Notes: generated by a model not told the origin, from the sequence alone. Positions 54,936 to 64,000 are shown, counted from the stretch's first letter. The stretch is 64,000 nucleotides of DNA from Rhodoferax sp. WC2427 (GCF_040822085.1 NZ_CP162006.1:3596001-3660000), one strand, 5' to 3'. Numbers and translations: made by a program.

Positions 54936-56256
54936 AGCGTTTGACGGGGGAAGGCTTGGGCAAAATGGGGCGCGCCATGCCAGGAATATTTTTCCAGCCA
55001 GGCAGATTAGCCGGCTCACGCAGCCAGCCCTTGGTTTGCACCCACACGCGGGTCAAGACCACCATCACCATCACGTTGTAAGGCAGATCGAAGTACGCCA
55101 GGCTGAGAAAAGCCCCGCCGACGGCATAGCCCATCAGGCAGACCTGGCACATCGCCCCCAAGTCGACGCACCAGGCGGCCTCTGGAATCTTGCCGCATTG
55201 GGTGCGCAACCAGCCGGCCGAGCGCCAGGTGAGAATCCAGATGGACAAAAAGATGAACAGGCCGATAAAACCGTGGTTGCCCAGCACCTGGAAGTAGATG
55301 CTGTGCGCGGCATGGACCATGTCGGGGTATGGGGAGAAGCGGGCAAACAGCTCGGGCCGGGCGGCATTGAAGCCCACACCCAACGGGTAATGGAAGGCGA
55401 TGTTCCAGGCATTCCACCAGGCGGCGATGCGGCCCATGGAGGATTCGTCCTCCTGGTAGTCGTTGATGGTGGACATGCGGCCCATCCAGGCATCGGGCAT
55501 GAAGGCAATCAGCAGCGGCACGGCCAAAAACAGCACCAGGCCCACGGACAGCTTGTTTTTGCCGTTCCACCACAGAAACGCCACCATGGCCCCCATCGCC
55601 AGCAGTGCGCCGCGCGAATAGCTGCCCAGCGACGCCACGGCGCACATCAGCATGGTGACGCTCATGGCGTGCCTGCCCCAGCGGTTGGTGAGCTGCAGCT
55701 GCAAAAAGCGCAGCAAGGGGATGGCCATCACCAGCGACAGTGCAAATTCGTTGTTGTCTTCAATGAACGAGCCCGGCGGGCCCCAGACCCGGAAGTTGCC
55801 CCCGGTCGTCAAGGTAAACAGCCCGCCCTTGGCCCCCAGCAGGGCCAGGGAACCGGCCGAAATCCAGGTCAGGGCCAAGATATGTTTCTTGGTGTGCAAC
55901 AAGACCAGGGCGATCAAGATCATGGCATCCACCTTCATGACCTTGTTCCACTGCCAATAGTCGTCTCCCGGGTCCAGCCCGAACAAGGTCGACAGGGAAA
56001 TCCACACCATGAAGACCACGAACATGGTGACCGCCGCATTCTTGAACGGCGAGGTGCGCTCCTTGGTCATGAGCAAACCCAGGGTGGTGGCCCCGAAAGC
56101 AATGGCGGCCACCGGCGCATCGTAGGCAAAACCGAAGGCGTAGCGGTGCGGGTTCATGATGCTCAACCAGGTCCACAGCATGACGCCGATCCAGGGCCGC
56201 TTCAGTGCGGCGAACGCGGCGGCGAACACGATCGACATGATCAAAATGTCACGCAT
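54928..56256 (-). CDS. O-antigen-ligase-like protein, exosortase A-associated (TIGR03097-like)
   Basis: A 442-residue polytopic membrane protein with about ten hydrophobic segments and a Wzy/ligase-like architecture. The N-terminus, beginning MRDILIMSIVFAAAFAALKR followed by PWIGVMLWTW, is highly characteristic of the putative O-glycosylation ligase found with exosortase A (XrtA). A large periplasmic loop contains the ligase-type AHSIYFQVLGNHG segment. It probably ligates or polymerises the exopolysaccharide or transfers glycan to protein. Exosortase itself is not in the window. Confidence 0.9.
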   Translation of the reverse strand: MRDILIMSIVFAAAFAALKRPWIGVMLWTWLSIMNPHRYAFGFAYDAPVAAIAFGATTLGLLMTKERTSPFKNAAVTMFVVFMVWISLSTLFGLDPGDDYWQWNKVMKVDAMILIALVLLHTKKHILALTWISAGSLALLGAKGGLFTLTTGGNFRVWGPPGSFIEDNNEFALSLVMAIPLLRFLQLQLTNRWGRHAMSVTMLMCAVASLGSYSRGALLAMGAMVAFLWWNGKNKLSVGLVLFLAVPLLIAFMPDAWMGRMSTINDYQEDESSMGRIAAWWNAWNIAFHYPLGVGFNAARPELFARFSPYPDMVHAAHSIYFQVLGNHGFIGLFIFLSIWILTWRSAGWLRTQCGKIPEAAWCVDLGAMCQVCLMGYAVGGAFLSLAYFDLPYNVMVMVVLTRVWVQTKGWLREPANLPGWKNIPGMARPILPKPSPVKRYV

Positions 56257-56276
56257 GGGAAAGACTACCTGGTTGG

Positions 56277-57617
56277 TTAGACGGCATGGCTGATGATGTA
56301 GCGGAATTTACCCGACTTCTCGGCGGCAATTGACTCCACCAGCTCCACCTCCACCGCCACGTTGGCCCCGAGGCGGCGCTGGAAACCGGCAATGATCTGG
56401 CCCACCATGGGCGGCTCGAATCCGGCTCCGGTGACCAGCAGCACGCGGGTTTTTTCGCGCGACTCCTGCACCACCTTGAAGGACTGCACCCCGGCCAGGT
56501 CGCGCAGGATGTAGATCAGCGACAGACCGTGCATCACCGTGCCGTCGGCGGCAATCACAAAGTCGGTGCTGCGGCCCTGGATTTCCTTGAGCACCGGCAG
56601 GCCCCGGCCACAGCTGCACGGCGCGTTGCCCTGCACGCCAATGTCGCCGGTGCGGTAGCGGATGAACGGAAAGTCGTTGGTCGCCAGGTGGGTGACGACG
56701 ATCTCGCCCGCCACGCCGGGTGGCTGCACTTCCCCCGCTTCGTTGATGATTTCCACCACCAGGTCGTCGGCGGTGATGTGCATGCTGCCCGCCGGGCATT
56801 CGTGGGCAATGAAGCCCGCGTCGCGCCCGCCGTAGCCGTTGGCCACCGGGCAGCCAAACGCCTGGCTGATGGTGGCGCGCTGGTTGTCGTACAGGCGCTC
56901 GGAGGTGACAAAGGCCACCTTGATGCCCAGGTCGTCCATCGCCACGCCGCGTTTTTGCGCATGCTGGGCAATGTGCGTCAGGGCCGAGGGGTAGCCAAAC
57001 AGCATCTTCGGGCGGGTGCTGCGGATGGTGGCGATGAAGCCGTCGAGCTTGGCCTCGGACATCTCGAACGCGGGCAGCAACTGGGTGCGCAGCATCTTGT
57101 CGCGCACCTGCTTGATGCGGTCTTGCCCGCCGAGCTCGATGGGCGAGCCCCAGACCACGATCTCCGGGTCGCCAATGTCCACGCCCCACCACCGGGTGGC
57201 CCGCCACTTGGCCGCCACATCGTGGCTGACGCGCTTGGTGCCGATGAAGAACACCAGCGGTTCGCCCGACGAGCCACCGGTATTGAAGCGGGCCAGGCCC
57301 TGGGCGTGGGCGTGGCGCAGCGCGTCGGTATTCGCTTTGATGACCGATTTGGTGAGAAACGGCAGGCGGGCCAGATCGGCCACCGACTGCACCTGCGCCG
57401 GGTCAAAGCCGGTGCGGGCAAACAGGTCGCGGTAGTACGGCACATGCTGGCCCACGTCGGCCAGCAAGGCACGCAGCTGCTGTAGCTGGTAGGCGGCGAT
57501 CTTCGCAGGCGGCCACCACTGCGCGGTTTCCATATGGCGGCGGGTGGCCACGGTGCTGTGGTTCTTGAGCCGCTCGTGCAGCGGAAATAGCAAACCGGAG
57601 ACCAGGGATGTGTACAT
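56277..57617 (-). CDS. CapK/PaaK-like AMP-binding ligase
   Basis: A 446-residue ANL-superfamily protein resembling phenylacetate-CoA ligase and CapK of capsule loci. Visible motifs are NTGGSSGEPL (adenylate-forming P-loop), FGYPSALTHIA, and YRTGDIG with the hinge region. CapK-like proteins occur in exopolysaccharide loci, where they may activate an acyl or other organic acid for decorating sugars. The precise substrate is unknown. It lies 20 bp upstream of the ligase gene on the same strand. Confidence 0.86.
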   Translation of the reverse strand: MYTSLVSGLLFPLHERLKNHSTVATRRHMETAQWWPPAKIAAYQLQQLRALLADVGQHVPYYRDLFARTGFDPAQVQSVADLARLPFLTKSVIKANTDALRHAHAQGLARFNTGGSSGEPLVFFIGTKRVSHDVAAKWRATRWWGVDIGDPEIVVWGSPIELGGQDRIKQVRDKMLRTQLLPAFEMSEAKLDGFIATIRSTRPKMLFGYPSALTHIAQHAQKRGVAMDDLGIKVAFVTSERLYDNQRATISQAFGCPVANGYGGRDAGFIAHECPAGSMHITADDLVVEIINEAGEVQPPGVAGEIVVTHLATNDFPFIRYRTGDIGVQGNAPCSCGRGLPVLKEIQGRSTDFVIAADGTVMHGLSLIYILRDLAGVQSFKVVQESREKTRVLLVTGAGFEPPMVGQIIAGFQRRLGANVAVEVELVESIAAEKSGKFRYIISHAV

Positions 57618-57627
57618 ATCAATACTA

Positions 57628-57678
57628 CAAAATGTATAGCTTCTTACGCCGATGGAATAAGCGGTAGAGGGCTATTTT
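57628..57678. repeat. Dispersed intergenic repeat, copy 8
   Basis: About 51 bp with TATAGCTTCTTACGCCGATG, GAATAAGCGGTAGAGG and GCTATTTT, nearly identical over its core to copy 6. It occupies the gap between the CapK-like gene start and the glycosyltransferase stop, inside the exopolysaccharide run. Confidence 0.7.
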
Positions 57679-58754
57679 GCTTGAATCGCTTGCCGGTAGT
57701 GCGCTGCCAGCAAGGGGGCGACCTGGCCCCAGGTGTAGCGCTGCACTTCCGCCAGGCCCGCCTGCTGCAGGCGCGCCCACAGGCCCGTATCGTCCAGCAG
57801 CCGCAAACAGGCCGCGGCCATGGCCTGCGGCTGGGCCGGGGGCACGAGCAGGGCCGTCACGCCGTGTCGCACCATGTAGGGCACGCCGCCCACATCGGTA
57901 CTGACCACCGGCACGCCGCTGGCCATGGATTCCAGCACCGAATTGGGCATGTTGTCGGCCAGGCTGGGGTTGAGCATGATGTCGGCCTCGCGGTACAGCG
58001 CGGCCATGGCATCGCGGTCCAGCCGCCCGGTGAAGTGCACGCAGGCCTGCAAACCCAGGTCGGCCACCAGCTGGCGCAACGCGGCTTCTTGCGGGCCGCT
58101 GCCCGCGATGGTCAGCCGCGCCAGAGGCCATTGCGCCTGCACGGTCTGGAAGGCGCGGATGGCGGTGGTGTTGTCATAGAGCGGCTCCAGGTTGCGGGCC
58201 ACCACGATGTGTGCGGACTGCGCGAGTTTGCCGCCACGCGGATGGAAGCGGGCCAGGTCGATGATGTTGGGCACGATGGCCGCCTGCATGCCGAAGCGGG
58301 CAAACACTTCCTGCAAAAAGGCCGACGGCACCAGCAGGCCCGCCGTGGCGGCCATGGAGGTGCGCACCACGGCCTGCGCGCCTTGCAGGAATTGCGCTGC
58401 CTCGCCGCCCCGGTAGTTGACCACCACCGGAATACCGCGCAGGCGCGCGATCCAGATGGCGGGCGCAGCAAACAAATGCCAGGACCAGCCCGAGTTGGCC
58501 ATGATGTGCAGCACATCGCTGTGGCCCGCGGTACGCCACAGCGCCGCCAGGTACGGTAGCAAGCGAAACACCGCCCGCAGGCCCGGCAGCCGCCCGGCCC
58601 ATTGGGGGCGGTACGGCGCATTGGTTTGCACCAGAGTGACCTGGGCCTGGGCTGACCGCAGCAGTTCGGCCAGTTGCCTGGTCTGGTTGGCCATGCCGCC
58701 CGCGGGCGGTGGCAAGGGACCGACCAGGCCGACCCGGATACCCGCCAAATCCAT
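57672..58754 (-). CDS. Family 4-like glycosyltransferase
   Basis: A 360-residue GT-B fold glycosyltransferase. The N-terminal acceptor half begins VGLVGPLPPPAGGMANQTRQ. The C-terminal donor half shows the GT4-type EX7E region (LADNMPNSVLESMASGVPVV) that contacts the nucleotide-sugar. It starts where the upstream glycosyltransferase stops (TGATG overlap), so the two are translationally coupled. The sugar specificity is unknown. Confidence 0.9.
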   Translation of the reverse strand: MDLAGIRVGLVGPLPPPAGGMANQTRQLAELLRSAQAQVTLVQTNAPYRPQWAGRLPGLRAVFRLLPYLAALWRTAGHSDVLHIMANSGWSWHLFAAPAIWIARLRGIPVVVNYRGGEAAQFLQGAQAVVRTSMAATAGLLVPSAFLQEVFARFGMQAAIVPNIIDLARFHPRGGKLAQSAHIVVARNLEPLYDNTTAIRAFQTVQAQWPLARLTIAGSGPQEAALRQLVADLGLQACVHFTGRLDRDAMAALYREADIMLNPSLADNMPNSVLESMASGVPVVSTDVGGVPYMVRHGVTALLVPPAQPQAMAAACLRLLDDTGLWARLQQAGLAEVQRYTWGQVAPLLAAHYRQAIQAK

Positions 58755-59977
58755 CAGGCCGCGCTGCCAGTCAACGCGCCGTAGGGACGCTGGTAATGGG
58801 CAATACTGGCTGTCCAGTTGCGTTCGGATTCGACAAATGCACGGCCGGCCGCACGCAGCTGGGGCCAGCGCTCGGGGGTCGCCAGCAGATCCAAAATGGC
58901 CTGGGCCAGCGCAGGCGCACTGCCCGCTTTAAACAGCATGCCAGTTTCGCCATGGCGGATCAGCTCCTTGTGGCCACCCACGTCGGACGCCACCAGCACC
59001 CGGCCTTGCGCCATCGCTTCCAGGGGCTTGAGGGGGGTGACCAGCTCGGTCAGTCGCATGGAGTGGCGCGGGTAGGCCAGCACGTCCACCAGGTCGTAGT
59101 ACCGCTGCACTTCGGCATGCGGCACGCGGCCGGTGAACACCACTTTGTCCTGGATACCCAAGGCCTGGGCCTGGGCTTTGAGCGCGTCGTCCTGCGGGCC
59201 ACCGCCCACCAGCAGCAGGCGCACCTGGGGTTCCTTGGCCAAAATCTGGGGCAAGGCGGCCAGTAGCAAATCCAAGCCCTCGTAGGCGTAAAAAGAGCCA
59301 ATGAAGCCCACGACCTTGCAGTCGGAAAGGCCCAGTCGGGCCTTCAGCGCCATATCGGGCACGCCACCGACATCGAACGAGTCGACATCCACCGCATTGG
59401 GAATCACTGTGACCTTGGATGCGGGGATGCCCCGCGCCACGATGTCCGAGCGCAGGCCTTCGCAAATGGTGAAGATATGGCTGGCCAGCTTGAAGGCCCG
59501 GGTTTCCAGACGGCGCGTCAGGCGGTAGCGCAGGCTGCCCTCGGCCGTGGTGCCGTGGTCTACCGCCGCATCTTCCCAGAACGCCCGCACTTCGTACACC
59601 ACGGGGATGCCTAGACGCTTGCCGACCCGCAGGGCGGGCATGGCGTTGAGCACAGGGGAATGGGCGTGCAGGATGTCGGGGCGGACCCGCTCGGCCACCT
59701 CCTGCAGGCGGCGCTCGACCTGGCGCATCATTGCCCACTCGCCAAAACCTGGTACGGCGGGCAGTGCACTGCCCTCCCCTGCCACCGCTGGCGTGCGGTA
59801 GAAATGCCAGCCGTCTACATCCTCTTCCAGCGCATTGCCGTGGGTGTGTTTGGGGGTGGTGAGGTGGAAGGTCTCCCAGCCCAGCTTGCGCTGTTCGCGC
59901 AGGATGGACAGGGTGCGAAAGGTGTAACCACTGTGCAGGGGAATGGAGTGGTCCAGCACATGCAAGATGCGCGTCAT
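58754..59977 (-). CDS. Glycosyltransferase, exosortase A-associated (TIGR04063-like)
   Basis: A 407-residue GT-B/GT4-type glycosyltransferase. The N-terminus, RILHVLDHSIPLHSGYTFRT, is the recognisable signature of the XrtA/PEP-CTERM-system glycosyltransferase group. The donor-binding RLTELVTPLKPLEAMAQGRV region replaces the common EX7E core with a close variant. The ATG at 59977 overlaps the amidotransferase stop by ATGA; the longer open frame upstream is antisense-like into that gene. Confidence 0.9.
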   Translation of the reverse strand: MTRILHVLDHSIPLHSGYTFRTLSILREQRKLGWETFHLTTPKHTHGNALEEDVDGWHFYRTPAVAGEGSALPAVPGFGEWAMMRQVERRLQEVAERVRPDILHAHSPVLNAMPALRVGKRLGIPVVYEVRAFWEDAAVDHGTTAEGSLRYRLTRRLETRAFKLASHIFTICEGLRSDIVARGIPASKVTVIPNAVDVDSFDVGGVPDMALKARLGLSDCKVVGFIGSFYAYEGLDLLLAALPQILAKEPQVRLLLVGGGPQDDALKAQAQALGIQDKVVFTGRVPHAEVQRYYDLVDVLAYPRHSMRLTELVTPLKPLEAMAQGRVLVASDVGGHKELIRHGETGMLFKAGSAPALAQAILDLLATPERWPQLRAAGRAFVESERNWTASIAHYQRPYGALTGSAA

Positions 59978-61908
59978 ACCGCCACAGCCTCTGCAGGTGT
60001 GGGCATGTGCACTTCGGGCTGCATCACATTGCGCAAAAATGCCTCGAACATCAACAGCGTCCACAAAGGCGCGCTGTAGTCACGGGCACCTGAGTCGTGC
60101 GCGTCCACCAGATGCTCCAGGTACTGGCGGTTGAACCAGCCTGTTTCCGCCAGGCGTGGGCCCAGGACCGCATCGCGCACGCGTTGGCGGAGCGGGCCGC
60201 GGAACCAGCGTGCCAAGGGCACCGAAAAGCCCATTTTGGGACGGTACAAAATATCATGCGGCAGGCGGGGTTCCATGGACTTCTTGAGCAAATATTTGCC
60301 CTCCTGCCCTTGGATCTTGAGCGAGGACGGCAAGGTGGCCATCCATTCGACCAACTCGTGGTCCATCAGCGGCTCACGCACTTCCAGCGAATGGGCCATG
60401 CTGGCGCGGTCCACCTTGGTGTTGATGTCGCCGACCAGGTAGGTCTTCAGGTCCAGGTACTGGATCAGGGCCAGCGGATCGTCGGTACCGGCCTGGCTGG
60501 CGTGGTAGTTGAAGACCTCCTGGGCGTTGTATCCCGCCAGTTCGGTCTTGAAGCGCGGGCTGAACAACTGGTCGCGCATGGGGCCACGCAAAATCGACAC
60601 CGAATGGAAATACGCCTCCACCGAGCTGCGGGCCATGCCCTCGAACGTGGTTTTGGCGCGGAACATGCGCGGAGCCCAGTCGGCCTTGGGGTAAATGCGG
60701 CCCAAGGTCTTGAACAAGGGCTGGCGCAGCGCCGAAGGCATGGACGAACGCATCTTTTCTTCCATCAGATGCATGCGGTAGCGGCGATAGCCGCCAAATG
60801 TCTCGTCGCCACCGTCACCAGATAGCGCCACCGTAACGTGCTTGCGCGCCAGCTCGCACACCCGGTAGGTTGGAATGGCCGAGCTGTCCGCATAAGGCTC
60901 GTCGTACAGACGGGCCAAGGTGTCGATCAGGTCGAAGTCGTCGCTCTTGACCATTTCCACATGGTGGTTGGTGTGGTAGCGGTCAGCCACGGTTTGGGCG
61001 AAGGCGGCCTCGTTAAAAGCCGGGTCATCGAAAGCGATGGAGCAGGTGTTGACGGGTTCCGGCGAGATTTCGGCCATTTCTGCCACCACCGCGCTGGAAT
61101 CCACGCCGCCCGACAAGAATGCACCTAAAGGCACTTCCGCGATCATGCGCAACCGCACCGATTCCTTGAGCTTTTCGTCCAACTGCGCGCAAGCTTCATC
61201 TACGCCGATCTTGCTGTCCAGCGTAAAGCGCACATCCCAGTAGGGTTCGGGCTCCGCCAGCGGCTGACCGCGTCGGATGGTCAGGGTATGTGCAGGAGAC
61301 AACTTTTTGGCTTGCCGGAAGATCGTGCGCGGCTCGGCCACGTAGCCCAGGGCGAAATACTCCTCCACAGCCAGCGGGTCCATATCGCGCTTCAGGCTGC
61401 CATGGGCCAACAGCGACTTCAATTCCGATCCAAACACCAGCATGCCATCGTCCAACACCGCGTAGTACATGGGTTTGACTGCCAAACGGTCACGCGCCAT
61501 GAAGAAGGTTTGCTGGTTACGGTCCCACAGAGCAAAGGCAAACATACCGCGAAACCGCTTGACGCAATCCTTGCCCCAAGCCTCCCACGCGTGGACGATC
61601 ACTTCGGTGTCGCTGCGCGTATGGAACACATGCCCCAGGGCTTGCAGTTCTGGAATCAGTTGCTGGTAATTGTAAATTTCACCATTGAACACCACCACCA
61701 CTGAACCGTCTTCGTTGAACAGCGGTTGCTGCCCGGTAGCCAGGTCAATGATGGAGAGACGCCGGTGCCCAAAACCCACACCAGGTTCCAGGTACAAACC
61801 ACCTTCCACCGGCCCTCGATGGCGCTGGGACTCGTTCATGCGGTGCAGCACAGCGCGATCGATGTCGCGCCCGCTTCGGGTATCAAAAATGCCGACAATT
61901 CCACACAT
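59974..61908 (-). CDS. Asparagine synthase-like amidotransferase, XrtA/PEP-CTERM type
   Basis: A 644-residue protein with an N-terminal class-II glutaminase domain (catalytic Cys2 in MCGIVGIFD; HRRLSIIDL; NGEIYNY) and a C-terminal synthetase domain with the ATP-pyrophosphatase motif SGGVDSS and SGDGGDE. The overall pattern matches the exosortase A-system amidotransferase group (TIGR03108-like). It presumably amidates a uronic acid or other carboxylate in the exopolysaccharide; that role is inferred from family and context. Confidence 0.92.
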   Translation of the reverse strand: MCGIVGIFDTRSGRDIDRAVLHRMNESQRHRGPVEGGLYLEPGVGFGHRRLSIIDLATGQQPLFNEDGSVVVVFNGEIYNYQQLIPELQALGHVFHTRSDTEVIVHAWEAWGKDCVKRFRGMFAFALWDRNQQTFFMARDRLAVKPMYYAVLDDGMLVFGSELKSLLAHGSLKRDMDPLAVEEYFALGYVAEPRTIFRQAKKLSPAHTLTIRRGQPLAEPEPYWDVRFTLDSKIGVDEACAQLDEKLKESVRLRMIAEVPLGAFLSGGVDSSAVVAEMAEISPEPVNTCSIAFDDPAFNEAAFAQTVADRYHTNHHVEMVKSDDFDLIDTLARLYDEPYADSSAIPTYRVCELARKHVTVALSGDGGDETFGGYRRYRMHLMEEKMRSSMPSALRQPLFKTLGRIYPKADWAPRMFRAKTTFEGMARSSVEAYFHSVSILRGPMRDQLFSPRFKTELAGYNAQEVFNYHASQAGTDDPLALIQYLDLKTYLVGDINTKVDRASMAHSLEVREPLMDHELVEWMATLPSSLKIQGQEGKYLLKKSMEPRLPHDILYRPKMGFSVPLARWFRGPLRQRVRDAVLGPRLAETGWFNRQYLEHLVDAHDSGARDYSAPLWTLLMFEAFLRNVMQPEVHMPTPAEAVAV

Positions 61909-61924
61909 GGTATTTATCTACTGG

Positions 61925-63115
61925 TTATCTGTTGCTGGGAGGTAGCCGCCCACTGCTTTCGCCTGCGCCCGAAAGTCGATCGTACAGGCCTTGGTAAGTA
62001 CCGACCATCGCCTCGAGGCTAAATTTCTCAAGGACACGCTGCCGACCGGCGCGCCCCATCTCTTGCGCCAATTCTGGTGAAGTCGCCAACTGCACCAAAC
62101 TGCGTGCAATCGCCTCCACATCGCCCACAGGCACGATCTGCCCCGTCACGCCTGAGAGCACCAAATCGGCATTACCGCCCACGTCGGTGGCGATCACTGG
62201 CAGGCCGCAGGCCATGGCCTCCAATATCGTATTGGAAATACCTTCGGCCAATGATGGCAATACAAAGCAATCAAGTCCTCGCATGATCTCTGCCACGTCG
62301 TTACGTGCTCCAGGAAGCCAGGCAAGCTGCGCTACCCCCGCAGAATCTAACAATTTTTGGCAGGACACTCTCAATGGGCCATCGCCCACCATGGCGAGAC
62401 GTAAATGCGCTTTAAGCTCCGGCGCAATCTCTAAGGCGCGTATGAAGGCGCGCGTCAGAGTGAGTTGGTCTTTGACGGTCTGCATCCGCCCTACCGTGCC
62501 GACTATCCACAAGCCTCTATCCGCAAATGGACTCCCTTGGATCACCGACTGTTTGATCGACTCCGCGGGCGAAAAGCGAACTGCATCTACGCCGTTATAA
62601 ACCTGTGTTATCCGCTTGCTAGAAATATGCACTTTCTCGGTCAGATACAAAGCCAAATCACGCGACAAGGCCAAATAATGGGTAACGAAGGGCGCATAAA
62701 TACGGCGCATCCATTGGTACTTCGCATTGTTGCCATCAAAATCACCCACATCGCGACCATGCTCTCCATGGATACGCACCGAGACGCCAGCAGCCCATGC
62801 AGGTACTAAAACTTCCAAGGCAGCCAGGTTTCTGGTGTGAACTATGGCCGGACGCAGCTTCCTGAATAGCCGAAAAAGCTTGGGATATAGCCAGAAGGCA
62901 TGGCCTGCTGGTTTATTCAAAGCATAAAACACAACATCATCGCGCCCAACTCGATTACGAAAATCGGTAATCTCGGTCAAGGCAACTACTGCATGGCGGT
63001 ATTTTTCAGAATTCATATTGTTAATCAAATTAACAACTCCATTCTCCAATCCCCCCATGTCAAAGCGGTACACAATATGCACCACCAAAGGACGGATATC
63101 TGTTAGAGCCTCCAC
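61925..63115 (-). CDS. Glycosyltransferase, PEP-CTERM/EpsH1-associated (TIGR03088-like)
   Basis: A 396-residue GT4-type glycosyltransferase whose start (PLVVHIVYRFDMGGLENGVV) matches the sugar-transferase group found in XrtA/EpsH1 loci. The donor region LPSLAEGISNTILEAMACGL is well conserved. The coding sequence overlaps the dehydrogenase stop by 13 bp. Its codon use is more AT-rich than in upstream parts of the window, increasingly so toward its 5' end. Confidence 0.9.
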   Translation of the reverse strand: MEALTDIRPLVVHIVYRFDMGGLENGVVNLINNMNSEKYRHAVVALTEITDFRNRVGRDDVVFYALNKPAGHAFWLYPKLFRLFRKLRPAIVHTRNLAALEVLVPAWAAGVSVRIHGEHGRDVGDFDGNNAKYQWMRRIYAPFVTHYLALSRDLALYLTEKVHISSKRITQVYNGVDAVRFSPAESIKQSVIQGSPFADRGLWIVGTVGRMQTVKDQLTLTRAFIRALEIAPELKAHLRLAMVGDGPLRVSCQKLLDSAGVAQLAWLPGARNDVAEIMRGLDCFVLPSLAEGISNTILEAMACGLPVIATDVGGNADLVLSGVTGQIVPVGDVEAIARSLVQLATSPELAQEMGRAGRQRVLEKFSLEAMVGTYQGLYDRLSGAGESSGRLPPSNR

Positions 63116-64000
63116 AACTTATAACCAGCAGCTTCAATCGCCACACGATCAAATGACGACTTCACATCAATGAAAGCACCGCCCTTGACCAATTTTTTTC
63201 CAAAATCTTCCATGGACAATGCCGCATATTCACTGTGCGCAACAGCAGCCACAATAGCATCTGCACGCGGCAACTCATCCCACGTCAGCAAACGAACGCC
63301 GTACTCGTGCATTGCCTCCTCAGCTTCAGCCTGAGGGTCGGTGACAAACACCTCTACACCGTAAGAGCGCAATTCCTTAATGATGTCAATCACCTTGGAA
63401 TTTCGGAGATCGCCACAATTCTCTTTAAAAGTGAGTCCCAGCATATTGACCCGAGCACCCTTTATGTAGCTACCAGAAGCAATCATATGCTTGATCGTCT
63501 GCTCAGCAATAAACTTACCCATGCTGTCATTGATGCGGCGCCCAGCCAAAATAACCTCCGGCTGGTAGCCGAGCATAGCTGCCTTATGGGTTAGATAATA
63601 AGGATCAACACCAATGCAATGCCCACCAACCAGACCTGGCTTAAATTTCAAGAAATTCCATTTGGTTCCAGCGGCCTCAAGAACTTCAGTCGTGTCAATA
63701 CCTATTTTGTCAAAAATAATTGCCAATTCATTCATCAGCGCAATATTCAAATCTCTTTGAGTATTTTCAATTACTTTCGCCGCTTCAGCCGCCTTGATCG
63801 ACGAAGCCCGATGAACCCCAGGAATAATAATTCTTTCATAAAGCTGAGCAACTTTCTCTAAAGTGTCTGGGGTATCACCAGAAACCACTTTCAAAATTTT
63901 CGTCAAAGTATGTTCTTTATCACCAGGATTGATACGCTCGGGAGAGTATCCAATAAAGAAATCTTGCTTCCACTTCATGCCAGATTCGCGCTCTAAAACC
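63103..64000 (-). CDS. UDP-sugar 6-dehydrogenase (WbpA/TviB type), C-terminal part
   Basis: About 299 visible residues, the C-terminal two-thirds of a UDP-N-acetylhexosamine-type 6-dehydrogenase; the frame is open to the right edge, so the 5' end is outside the window. The catalytic cysteine is in GGHCIGVDPYYL, with KVIENTQRDLNIALMNELA and GLTFKENCGDLRNSKV as family blocks. It oxidises a UDP-sugar to the uronic acid for the exopolysaccharide, a plausible substrate for the nearby amidotransferase. Base composition is distinctly AT-rich (23 of 60 G+C at 63661-63720). Confidence 0.92.
   Translation of the reverse strand, partial: VLERESGMKWKQDFFIGYSPERINPGDKEHTLTKILKVVSGDTPDTLEKVAQLYERIIIPGVHRASSIKAAEAAKVIENTQRDLNIALMNELAIIFDKIGIDTTEVLEAAGTKWNFLKFKPGLVGGHCIGVDPYYLTHKAAMLGYQPEVILAGRRINDSMGKFIAEQTIKHMIASGSYIKGARVNMLGLTFKENCGDLRNSKVIDIIKELRSYGVEVFVTDPQAEAEEAMHEYGVRLLTWDELPRADAIVAAVAHSEYAALSMEDFGKKLVKGGAFIDVKSSFDRVAIEAAGYKLWRL

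Overview
The window is high-GC DNA from a betaproteobacterium, most likely a Comamonadaceae member (Rhodoferax/Acidovorax-like). The evidence is the order murJ-sirB1-hemW-rdgB-rph-PP2C-kinase-yicC, the codon bias, the XrtA/PEP-CTERM-type exopolysaccharide genes, and a family of ~50-bp dispersed intergenic repeats. I saw no rRNA, tRNA, CRISPR, transposase or integrase. Coding density is very high, with many ATGA, GTGA or TGATG overlaps.

Layout. (1) 1-7.35 kb, housekeeping: the 3' end of murJ, a SirB1-type protein, hemW, rdgB, rph, a PP2C phosphatase and Ser/Thr kinase pair, and yicC. (2) 7.45-27.6 kb, a catabolic island: GbcA/Stc2-like Rieske oxygenase, LysR, ETF-ubiquinone oxidoreductase, HutD-like protein, ETF alpha and beta, DAO-family FAD amine oxidoreductase, N-formylglutamate-amidohydrolase-like protein, PutA, a four-gene Pot-type ABC importer, a stand-alone P5C dehydrogenase and a second LysR. 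Together these look like uptake and stepwise N-demethylation of a proline-betaine-like compound to proline, then oxidation to glutamate. The aldehyde dehydrogenase half of PutA has lost its catalytic residues, and the separate P5C dehydrogenase keeps them all. (3) 27.8-34.8 kb, nitrite assimilation: nirB, nirD, a NIT+ANTAR antiterminator, a formate/nitrite channel and a phosphatase-kinase fusion. Candidate ANTAR-type RNA hairpins lie in the leaders of both nirB and the channel gene. (4) 35.5-45.2 kb, fructan/sucrose use: an ABC sugar importer, one cytoplasmic and one lipoprotein GH32 enzyme, and a LacI regulator. The lipoprotein GH32 carries what looks like a nested double insertion inside its catalytic propeller. 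(5) 45.3-51.1 kb, part of a histidine operon (hisC-B-H-A-F) containing a hexose-6-phosphate mutarotase gene, preceded by a bile-acid/sodium-symporter-family transporter. (6) 51.1-53.9 kb: Nudix hydrolase, quinone oxidoreductase and EamA transporter. (7) 54.0-64.0 kb, an exopolysaccharide locus of the XrtA/PEP-CTERM type: polysaccharide deacetylase, O-ligase, CapK-like ligase, three glycosyltransferases, an asparagine-synthase-like amidotransferase and a truncated UDP-sugar dehydrogenase. The last ~1.7 kb is clearly AT-richer than the rest.

The most noteworthy signals are the decoupled PutA/P5C dehydrogenase pair inside the catabolic island, the paired ANTAR-type leaders, the nested GH32 architecture and the dispersed repeat family.
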